From Plazaster borealis (Eukaryota; Echinodermata; Asteroidea; Forcipulatida; Labidiasteridae): a stretch of DNA of 64,000 nt. Shown piece by piece: positions 29,801 through 41,800 of the stretch. The first letter of the stretch is position 1. Every line of letters begins with the position of its first letter. The stretch covers positions 19,367,701 through 19,431,700 of the forward strand of contig CM037469.1 in the NCBI GenBank assembly GCA_021014325.1. The letters run 5' to 3'. The notes under the pieces are model-generated. The model made no database searches. It worked only from the letters and a program-made list of their open reading frames with translations, and was not told where the DNA came from. A program made the position numbers and the translations under genes.

Positions 29801-32800
29801 ATAAAATAGGCACCATCTAAGGTAAACACAAAATAGACAGATATGAACCCAGATGTATATGCGAGATTTATCTTTAAGTATGCAATCTTCCCATTGAGCG
29901 GACTGGTTTTCCTATCTCCAGAAGGGTACAAATATTGTTTTATTCGAAAGAAAAATTCGAACATTTAAGGTGAGTCTTATCGTTATCTTTGCCGTTTTTA
30001 ATAGTTGCCACCAAATAGTAACAATGTTTCTCGCACTATGGCAACAAACAAAAAACAAAACGATCACATACTTGTTTCTTCCCTTCCTCAGTTTGGTTAA
30101 ATTAATAATGAATAAAACAAGTAGTACAGTATGACCCTAAGGCACCAATGACTCTAAGGTAACAATGTTATATTTAAAATACCCCTAAAATACTCTTTGT
30201 AGTACCTTCAAATAATCGGAAAACATAAACATTTTGCTGACGTAACCGTAAACCTTCTCCTGCATGACAAATTGAATGAAAATGACAGAAACAACGAAAG
30301 TTTCTATGTGTAAAGTATCTGTACTCAGCATTTTGAAAACAACCTTTCCTTTCAATGATACTCCGAATTAAAAATGTCTCGCCCATATTATTTCAGCAGT
30401 TTTCCCGTCACATGTACAAAGGATGCATGTGATAAACAAAAGTTAAATAAATTATTCGAATATGTGTGGGACTTGCTGGGTTTATTTCAATGTGTAGACA
30501 GGGAGAACATTGATCTTTCCGTATTGATTATACAAAGCACAGAAGGTTTCTGGTGACCATCGTGTTGTAACCGCTTTTTAATTTTTACTCGACGTTTCGA
30601 CAAGTGTGCTCTGGTCTTTTGCTAGCCAATCCCAATAATAATACAGGTAAATTTATACCTGGAAGGTTGACGTTGACAATCCGTCCCTGATGGTGCCACT
30701 GTGATTCATCAAACAGGTGTGCATGAGGATCTACATGCATGCTGACGTCATCATCACACACGCTGGAACCAATGGACCAGGTGTAGCCATGGATACCGGT
30801 CTCGTTATCATGGATACCGTCCCAGTTTGCTGGGAAAAAACGACACTTACTATCACAACTTCTGCTACAAAAGACTAGTTTACAATCTTGAGAAAGTGAT
30901 AGAGCGATCTCGAATGTTAAGTACATTTTTTTCTTTTAGTTTCGTTCAAAAGGAGGAAGGATTAGCAATGAGTTATATAATTTAGTTAGGTTTACCTGCC
31001 ATATAGGTATTGCTTCTTGTATACAGCAAGTCCATCAATTCCTCATGACCATTGAATACAGTCATTGAACCAAACCCATCTGTAATATACCTGATAAACA
31101 AAAAGCCATCAGACACATAAATTTTGTTTACAATTTTAGTATCAAAACAAAAAACATATTATACGCGATGAAAAAACCTTTATTTTTGGTTTTGCCCCGT
31201 TTCTGATTGTGTTTCTTCTCATATCAGTGAATAAATGCACGATAGATAAATTGTTAGATGTTCGAACAAAGTTTTTGTTTTATTGGCCAATGGGTCGAAA
31301 ACCCATTAAAGCTTTATGCTGTTCCACCACCAAGCCCCAGGGAGCCCCAGCCCGCACTGATGGAAGAGTCAGGAGGACTAGATGAAGGAGCGAGGTTGAA
31401 TGGCCTACCTATGATTATCAAGAGGTGTATCCTCAATACACCGTCTCTCCCATTCATCAGGAGTAAACTGAACACACGGCTCATGTACAACCTCATCCCT
31501 TGAGGCATTGACGATCACACCAGGGTCTGGGGTTGTAAAGTCTGCCAGGATACCCACAGATGACACGATATTCTCATACGCCACATAGTTCAGGAGCTCT
31601 ATGTTGAAGTAGTAGGTGTTGGTGTGATCGAGCAAGAGGGACTCGTGGTTAAACTCAACAGCGTGGCCGACACCAAGACGCTCGAAATGAGTGAATGTAC
31701 CAGACTAGATTCAAAATGCAAAATAGAAGAAACAAAGTTAGAAACAACACTATGTTTACAAGGTGCATTTACTTTTTAATTTCCAGCCTTTACTCTGAAT
31801 CCGTTAAGTCACATGTCATATTTGACCAAATGTAAATAAAAACGTCGTCCGTCTTTCCACTTAATCTTTGAGCTTGATTTTTTATCTTGTTTAAGATTGT
31901 TTTTTTGCTTTTTTAAATTGATAAATTTGTTGTTTATTCTTAGGTCGGAAATAAATGTGATACATCATATACAAATTATATAACAATTGTATAAACAGAT
32001 ACCTCATGAACCTCGACCCCGTGACCCTCGATCTCTTCAAGAAGTTCACATGTCTTGGAATCGTAGTCATAGTTGATACTCATACACTTTTTCTCGGGGA
32101 GGGCGAGGCAGTCACGGGCACAGAAGTTTGGATTAATATGGATGGTGGTGGATGTTGGTGTTGAGATGAGGCGTCCGTTCTTGGCTGTTGTGAAATAGTG
32201 GAAGTCATCGACTGTAACAAATGAATGAAAAAAAGGTCAATTGTACGAAACCTTTGTTTTATAATCAGTCTACCTTTTTCCTGTCTTGCTGTGACCACAA
32301 TTTCCCAAGCTCACGAAACCTTTAGTTGACTGCTTAGATATTAGATTTCCTGAAACAATCGAACCAACAGTTAATTGTTTAATCTCTTACTCTGACTGTA
32401 AGTGTTTTCTTAAGTAATGTTTTTCCTTTTTCTCTTTTTAAGACACAGGACCATAATGTAATACAGCCGTTGTGCGGATTTTTGTATCCTGTATAAACAT
32501 TTAAAAAAAAAAAAAAAAAAATGCACAAAATATTGGGTCACCTGAGACCAAGAAGTTCCAGTTGCTTTTGAGCTTACCTGCTTAACAAGCTTGGAGGCTG
32601 GAAAATTCCAAGGACAAACGTTAAAAAAAGTGTGCATGATTTTGCAAATGTGTGAATTCGTCAAGAGAAGGTGAAATCTTTGCAATAGTTACTTGCGGTT
32701 CCAAGGTGTTCTCGCTCTGTGAGGTTTATCTTGTGCCAGGGTATGATCTGATCCCCCCAGATCCCGGGTCCAAACCCCACCCCTTCTTTCTGCATCAAAA

Positions 32801-35800
32801 TGACAGAGTCATCATACACCACTGCTGAGGCACGAAGGATGTGTGGGTGACTGGTTGAAAGGAAGTCAGGAGTAATACGACCCGTTGGGAGGGTGATATC
32901 ATAGGTCGGCAGTTTGCAGGTGGCGGTTGAGGTACCTCCGCCATTATTCATGGCGTAAACGGTGAAGTGAAGTGGATGACCACTGAGCAGTATCTGTGGC
33001 CAAAACGGGGTTCAAAAATTGTCCAGATATCCTTAAGGTGTCAGGTTAGGTCAATTGAGTAATATTTACATCCTTAATGTTGTCAATTAGAGAACAGAGA
33101 ATTTATCGCCATAAAACAGTGATTGGCTGTCGTAGAGCGCTGTGTAATCAGTGTTTTCATGTTCACGTGGAGAAACATTCAGAGCTTCAAAACAATCTTG
33201 CAGCCTTTCTAACACACAGGAACAGATGTCTCAGACCCCTCTAGAGTTGGCCTGTAAGATACAAACTTTAATTTTTAAATTGTTGACAGAAGGATCACTG
33301 ATTTGAACCCAAAATGAATAAAGACTTGGTTGTGGTTACCAAGGCATCATCACCTGTGAAATGATGGCCGATGGTCCTCCATATTCTGTCTTGGGGAGTA
33401 CGTTGTTACCTCCAGGTACCGTCCCAACTTGATAGAAAAACGTCACTAGGCTCTTGTCATCAGCAGCGACCACTTCAAGTTGAAAGGCGGGCTCTGTGTA
33501 GTCTAGCCCGGGCACCTGCTCAATGCTGCAATGGGTGGTTTGTTCTGCAATATTTAGGAGCGAGGATGAAGCCTCCTTTTGGAAACAATTTTTAATTGTT
33601 ATTTAAAATTTAGAGTTGTTCCAAAATATAATTTAAAATATTCGAACTACATGTACTTATGAATTATTGGTAAACTTAAAACACAATTTAAACAGACCCC
33701 TGTATTGATGACGTCACGTTTGTTTACTGCATTGGTTAAGTGCTGTAACTGGGTCCTGCATTTCCGACAGTTGAGCAAATACACAATGGTTTCCCATTCT
33801 TCTGCACGGGGTACCCAAACTGTGACGTCATAAGTACTAAGCTCTAATGTTTAAGAAACTAGGACTAGAGGACAATCTAAGAGAACATGCGATTTCTGAA
33901 CCAGGTCATCAAGATTTTAACCAAATTGATACGAATGATATTGAAGTTATATAATCGTTGTTATTCGTACTATTTTGCTGAATGCGTGTTTCTGATCAGC
34001 AAAGTATGGGCTCGAGTCCCGGTCCTTGAGCAAGATATTTTACCACAATTGCTTTGTCCTTAGGATATGATATTAAGCCGTAGGTCCCCTACACTGGGAT
34101 TGGTAGTGCACAAAAAGAACCCAGACCCCTTATCGTGGAAGGGTAAGGGTTAACGCCGGTGTTTCTGGTGAAGCACCCTTGTTTACAGGCTTGCGAGCTA
34201 CAGTGGTTTCATTGTGAGGCTTCCTTGGTTTCATTACAAGAAATATACAATAATAATAGTAGTAGTAGAAGCTGTTAGTGGTAACTTCAAGAGACACACT
34301 CACACACTCACTGTTACACACACCTTAAACTTTAGCGTTTATTCTAACTTAAAAACAAAAACATTAACAAACTTTTGGCTCATGATATTAAAACCCAATC
34401 AGTCGCTCGGAATTGGGCTGCAAAGGGATTATACAACCAAGTACCAAGGAAGAAACTTTATGTCCTAAGACGCTCAGAAAAAGGAAATATTTTGTTCAGC
34501 CGGGAGTTGGTTTAAGTTTACAGGACTTACCACAGGTGTAGAGTAAGCCACAACTTCTGGCGGAGACTCATCAGGGTCCTGGATGTGGGTATCGAATATG
34601 TTTGTATGGATGGCGTCGACTTGATAGCGCCACAGATTCCTCTTGTACAGCGTCTTCCTTCCGAAGAAAGGGATATCCAGTGTGACTTTACCTGACAGTC
34701 GGATTTTCAAGGGGATCATCTTTATGTCCATCCTGATTCTGAGGATTAAAGAAAAAGACTTAGAGATTATAAAGACAAAGACATAGACATTCAGAGCTTC
34801 GAATATTTTAAATTAAGAGCATATTATACCTCAATGTTTGTCAGAGGATGTACCAGAGTTTTTACTTGGGAAGGATCAACTATCTCAACACCTCATAACC
34901 CAGAAGTAAATGGATATATGCAGGGGTTGATGCGTGAATGAAGTTGGCAACCTATGCGCCTATTTGGCTACCGGTGTTTCAAACTCAGAAGAATTTGACA
35001 TGTTATCAGGAATGGTTTAGGGCCCGATGAAAAAGAGTGATATTTTATGGTGTGTAGCAATGGTAGTCGATACAAGAACTATCTGAATCTATAAATCACA
35101 AAGATAATACCCAACATCCAGTGGAAATTTAGAAAAGAGTAGTTCTGCGACTGTAGGAAAGCTTGTGTGCAGGACGTCTGCCTTGAGTTCCAGCTCGCCA
35201 AACAATATGAAGCCGACTGAAACGCGTGCAGTAACGTAGCAACCAACCATTGGGGTTATACCACCCTGTAGATACACAAATCAAGGTTATCACATTAAAA
35301 TTTGATATTCATGTTGTGTTTCAATGAAATACAGCCTTAATTTTGGTGGTGTAAAGGCTAAATAAAAAAAAGTAATAATTTTAAAAGTGCTCTTTGCCTA
35401 AAAGACTCCTAAGAGTGTGGCATCTTTGATAAAAAAGGGTGTGACCATTATCCCTACTGATCATTAAAACAATTACCTTGGCTTTCATTGACACAAGGGC
35501 CAGAGACACAGGTATCTCCATGTCGAAAAACCCACCAGCCTTAATACCTGTAAAAAGCAATTCTCTCTCATTTATAAATATCAGTGAAATAGAAAATGTC
35601 ATTAAACAGCACAAATTTTACAGCTGTTTTTTCTATCAGCCCTTCTGTTAAAACCCTTTGTCAGCCCGTCTCCTTCTACAGGAGTCACTTTAGTTATGTG
35701 TTTAATTGTTTTTCCCCAGTTGCAATGCCCATACGAGATAAACGCCCTTGATATTCTAGACTCGACCATGCCACATGTCTATTAAAGAGAGAATGGGTTC

Positions 35801-38800
35801 AGTTTACTGCAAGGGTTGTGGTTTCTTATGGGCTGTGGAAAAACTCACAACCAAATACCCAGCGTACAAAATCTGCTACATGTCTTAGCTTCAGGGTTAA
35901 CAGAGCCCACACACATCCAACCCTTTCATAAAATGAAACCCTTCCACCCATACGTTTATTGTATCAGGCGTTGCCGTTGATATTAGGCAGGAACTATGAG
36001 CAGCTCATAAACGTCACTGTAACCATTAGATAGAGGACACGTATAATATTTGTTTGATTATTGTTTTGTTCGACGGCACTCAGCAAAGTACAGCAAAAAA
36101 CATGCTTAGATAGCAAATAATCTTAAAATTATTGTTTTGTTCGACGGCACTCAGCAAAGTACAGCAAAAAACATGCTTAGATAGCAAATAATCTTAAAAC
36201 TCAGGATATGTTGGGTTTTTTGGAAGAAGGGGTTGCAAGGGAAAAAGTACTTTTTAAGGGAAGAGATACTTACTAAATTGTAACCAGATGATTCCACCAA
36301 GTGAAGTTTCCCATTGCGGTTCGAAAAAAACGACTTCCCTCCTTGGAAATGGTATTACTCCGCTCAGAATGATGTCAAACTGCTTGAACTGATCTTGTGC
36401 ATTGCCATTAACATAAACGTCGATGAATTCGCTGACCTTTGACAACATTGTAAACAAAAACATTACAATTCTCAAATAATACTAAAACATTAAAATTAAC
36501 GTTGCATTTAGGGTATCTGAGCTATGAAGATGTTGTTATTCTAATATTATTATTGTTATTTTGTAATTTCGGGTTCAAATTTTCTGAAAAAGTAGAGGTA
36601 TCACTAAAGAAAACAACAAATTATATAAAGTTAAAGTTTCAACAACCAAAGTTAAAAAAGTATATGCACACATATGTGAAAACATAATTACAAATCTACC
36701 ATTAAAATGAGTAAATAGAGAATATACGGCAAAAACTTGCATAATATTACTTATAATTTAAAATTTATGGGGATGTGGGTTGGTATTTAAATTCCGTGAT
36801 AGAAAAAATTGAGAATAAGAATAATACGAATATTGCTTACAAAGGTTCGGAAAAGAGACCGCAGGTCTTTCATGAGTTGGACGACAGTAAAAGGGTCGAT
36901 GTTTTGCAGATCAAGCATTGCCTCTAGCTCCCCAATCGTCATGTTTGCAATCCGATTACCAAGAGCTTCAAGACCTTTCACTTTAAATAATTGGAGAGAA
37001 AAGAAAATGTAATTACCAATTTGCTTTTAACATTTCGTTCCTGCCGCCTATCAACGCTAGTTCACTACAAACAAAAAATATCACGATCCGAATGTCAGCA
37101 AAACTTCATCAAAACAAGTTAATAACGAAAATATTCAATATTTAAGGTCCACACAAGTAGATAACAAAAAATGAAAAGCGTACATGTTAAACCACCGCCG
37201 ATGATCACATCCCCCTGCCATGCGCCTGAGTCCGCTCCAGGAGTCAGGCTGAGGTCAAACAAACTGGCTCCTCCTGCCGTACACAAACAAAAATAAAAAA
37301 AAACAATCAATTAACATGGAATTAATTTATGTGAGCTTAAAGCCGATTCATACTGTTGGGTCATGTAATAATATTTAATCTATTTATTTTGAGTTAATAT
37401 TTTATTTTACCAGACGTTACTGCGATGGATACATCTCTCCTTTTTCTTGATGGAACAGGTGACTTGTCCTCGTTACCAAATATAAAGGTACCCAAAGCTC
37501 GACGACTTTCGGTACCAGATCCAGCCATCCCTGGTGTAAAAACAATACAGAAACAAACCCGCAACAAATCTATCACACTCAATCCTGTATAGATAATCAG
37601 AAAAGTTGGTAATGCCAGGTTTAATAGCTGTTGCCCGAAATCCCAAAATGGTACTATTATGAACTACAAAGGGCCCTGTGAGAAAGCTTTTTTTTTTTTT
37701 TTGTAAAGGGTTCAGCACGGTTTAACCTTCAACACAACATTTCCAATCTTGCCGACTATCTAAAATTCAATGTCAAAACATTTTGACTTAAATTGTACGA
37801 TGTACCGTTGCAACATTCCTGTTGGTTGTTTGAATCCCAAACACCCTGTAACTTACAACTTAACTTCAACTATACATAATTGTGTATGCCCCATACAGTA
37901 TATTAACCCACATTCCTGCATATGTAATCATAAGCAATCATAAACTCACTTGGCTGTACATCTTTTTCTGGCTGAAGTCTCGTCATGATGTTCTCTTCTG
38001 AGGGAAGTATTCGCGAATCTGACTGAAGAATTCTCCTGAAATATTCAAGAGCTTTATCAGCTGAGCTGGTGGTAAAGTCTTCCATGTTGCTTTCATCCTC
38101 TTCAGAGTCATTGGTTCTATGATGAAAAGAAACATACATAAACATTATTGTTTTAAGTTTGATATACTTTGACACCCTTGTAAAGGATGTGGCATCTCAA
38201 CATAATCTTGGGCTTGTCACATGAAACTTAGAAATGTAACCAACGAAAAATGATACCCAACATTGTTGACATTGAGATAAAAGCTCAAACAATACTGATT
38301 TCTCGAGGTTTAGAAGCACAGTCGCTATTTTGACCTGTATGTTGACGACAAATTTAGGTTGTTATTTGATTTATATTTGGTTGTTATTTGACGGGTTTCG
38401 TTGAGATTCATTGTTATGTTTTCTGAATTGATCGCCTTGTCACATAAACTACTTGAGTGCACTCAAGCAGTGACTGGGAGTAGTTGTGACATTATGGACA
38501 TCCAATTCGAACAGCCACAATCACTTATACGTCAGCTTTCAAGCATAACCACATCGCTTAGAAATAAAAGCCTTATAAGTGACGGTGGCTAGTCAAATCT
38601 AGTGCATTGGAAGGAAAAGGTTTATTTTATAATCTGTCTTAGCCACAGTCATTACAAGGACACTTTGAACGTACAGGTCGTCCACGCTTCTTCTCTTCCT
38701 CCTGCTACTGCTTCCTTCCTGGCCACATTGTGAAGCAGAGAACATAGTGTCTTGTAGAATCACAATGGGATCAGTACATCTCCCTTGCCAGCACACGGCG

Positions 38801-41800
38801 AGGTCGAGGTCAACATCATAGACGGACTCATGGGGGCGCTCTATATTGTATCTAGAAAAAAAGGGAAAAGGCCAATACAATGTTTGATGATTTGGAAGTA
38901 TTAGTATAAAAAACAACAACAAAAACAACAACAACAACTTAACATTAAATTACGGTACTTTTGCTTTCGGGAAAGTATAAGCTTACCTAAATTTCACGTT
39001 ACCAATGCGTTTCTCCTGGGAATGCGCTAAAAAAAAAAAAAAAGCAAAGCAACAAACAAGTTAATTTCTTTCAGCAATTAGAATATAAGCAGGAGATTAT
39101 TTATTTGTGCCGTTTTTCTGTTTGTTCTTCGATCTCGTCATGTTTTCTTCGAAACATTCGAAGCATACACATTTGTTTTATATGCTGGGGGATTAACTAG
39201 CCATACTCTTTTATTGATAAACTTTGTTTCGTATTCATCTTTCATGGAGAGTAGACAGGCATTCAAATTGACTTACTTTGCAATGTTACTATGTTTAACA
39301 TTTCACTGTGACTCCATTTCTCAAATCCAAGTGAGAATCTACTGGCACATGTATCAAGTTTCATCCACACTGAAAATGACCTTTGAACTATGTCCAGGTC
39401 GAGGGTCAAGCAGCAACCAACTCCGAGACACGATTTATTCAGGGAACAATAAGACGCAATATACGATGGAATAGAGAGGGAACCACAACCTGAGATGAAC
39501 ACAAATAACAAATGAGTTTTTTCCTCTAAATACAAAGAACGGTTGAGTTTCAGTCCAAAGTTTGAGGCTGTTTGAACATCAGAGAAGTAAACGCATATCA
39601 CATTTAAGGTTCAAGTATCGAGTTTGTCTATCCTTGGGATGGTTTACCTGAGGTCGTAGGTGTAATCTGTTCTGGTGGAACACTACATGACTGAGGTAGA
39701 AGGACATCTGCGCTAACACCCAGGCGGTTAACCACCAGACCGCTCGCATAGTCTGTGACACTACCAACTTGAATACATAAAAGATGAAGTGTGTTGTTAG
39801 CCATTGAGCTTTTCAAGAAAAGTGTTATAAAAACCCTGTCACCAAAGTTATCTATTGTTGTCCCGTAGTCATCATTGTATTACTGTAAACCTCACTATAA
39901 CTTGTTTGGGTACTTTTGGTATCTTTCTTCAAAACTAAGGATTTTGAATAATTTTCATTGCTCCTCTATAGTAATTGCCCACTGTACACGATTGTAGTTT
40001 GTGTATATATATAATTATGGAAGAAAGCTTTCAACGAAGTTAATTTTGATCGGGATGCTACTCTAAGGGAAACATTCAAGTTCATCGGATTTTGATGTTT
40101 ACAGACAGAATGAACATTTCAACCTACCAAGGTCTACAGGCCACTCAAGTGTCCCCGTTGCATTACAGAAAGGGATTGGTGCCATGAAGCCATATAAGAT
40201 GCTGATGTCAGGAGCACATAATCCAGCAATGCATAATTTAGCAGAGAATGACAGCACAAAGTTCCGATTGTTTGATGTCTTGTCGATGGTGAATGAAATC
40301 GAGACCACATCACTTAGTGATTCTTTGATCTGCTTGCCCCACTTATAACTAAAGAAAAACAATCAAATATATGGAGCCATTACTAGAATAATTGTGCATA
40401 AATGTGTATTTTTGCGTTCATTGGAAAACAAAACCGACTAATAATATCATCAAATTTAGAATGAACTTCCAAGAGTAAAAGGGCTGGGACATTTTTGTTT
40501 TTAAGCAGCGACTTTACCTTAAGAGTGTGATATTGAAACTCCAATTCTCAAAGCCGACACTCGCAGTCAGTTCGCAAGGGTCTATAGTCAACCACGCCCG
40601 TAAAGTCTCAGTAGTGCTGCCTATGCCTGCTGTTAAACAGCACTCTACCCCGAGGCAGGCATCAGAATACTGGCAAACTCCCCCTGATGGAAGAGCAGGT
40701 AGTCGAGGCAGATGTGGACAGGCTGGAAATAGAAATGCAACCAGGGTGACGGTTTTTATAAATCCTGTTCTAACAATCTACATATAATTTTTCAAGTGCT
40801 GCTAAAATTTGTGTGTTAGTGTTGATAAAGTATTAAAAAGTTACGAATTAGTGAAAAGTATTTTATAAAAATGCATTGGAACTAGGAAAGGAGTCCCTAA
40901 TGTGGATATATATTAAAACATTTTTTTTAACAATTCAATTATTTTCTCTGCAAGACCCTCTTCCTCACTAAAGAACTCCGAACACTTATTGGAAACCTTA
41001 CCTGTGGAGCCACTCGTCTGTTCGGCAAGACATGGAGAGACTGAAACTAGACGTGTTGGTAGTCCTAGAGCCTGTGCAAGAACGTCTAATCCGATATTTA
41101 AATTGCCGAGATGGGAGATTGAAGTCAATCCTAGAATAAAAAGAAGAAAAAAAACAAAAAAAAACAATCATTATTGTCAAGAAGTGCCAGCTCCAGGCAT
41201 GCATCAAAAGAGGCTGGGATGGCCGGGGTTTTTTTCGGGTTTTTTTCTCGTTTTTTTTAATTTTTATTTTTTGTTGGGGGGTGGTGGTTCGTACAACAGC
41301 TTATCAAATTAAAGGTGGTCACAAGCCTTTGAAATTTAAGGCCTCGCTTTATATTATTGACAGTGATAACAACTGTAAGTTCTAGCACTGATTTGGTGTA
41401 GAAATATGTAAATTTAGAGATTATGTCTTAGAAGATATTACCTGGTAATTTTCTCCAGGAGATGGTTCCGTTGGAATAGCACTGAGGAAGTGGAGATATT
41501 GAATCGTTCAGGAGACCGATTCGACCTGTACAGACATCACCCACACATGCATCCATAGATAAACTTGATGATATTTTGCCATCAGAAAGTTCCAACTTGA
41601 ATCTATAAAGCAATATATTATATTTAGGTGGTTTTTCTTATGAGACACATTTTGAAGTTTTGTAGGTTGACTTTCACAAAGAAAATGTCTGAATAAACGA
41701 ATGGGCAAAGAAAAGAAAAGAAAGAATCCTACATGACCGATGCAAAGTTTCCGATGATGACCTCCTTATCGACACCAATGTCCAACTGTGACAATGATTT

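Noticed and set aside
30205..30258. Possible 54-nt exon (EGLRLRQQNVYVF) between exons 59 and 60, phase 1 to 1
   Set aside because: Splice sites are plausible, but joining exon 59 directly to exon 60 gives a better FN3 strand (NLPDGAYFISV). It may be a cassette exon.
32580..32599. A 20-nt candidate microexon between AG and GTAAGC
   Set aside because: Its length would break the frame between exons 55 and 56.
37584..37691. Open frame PFVVHNSTILGFRATAIKPG between exons 46 and 47, with a good acceptor
   Set aside because: The only phase-compatible donor (GTGATA) is weak, and the exon chain is complete without it.
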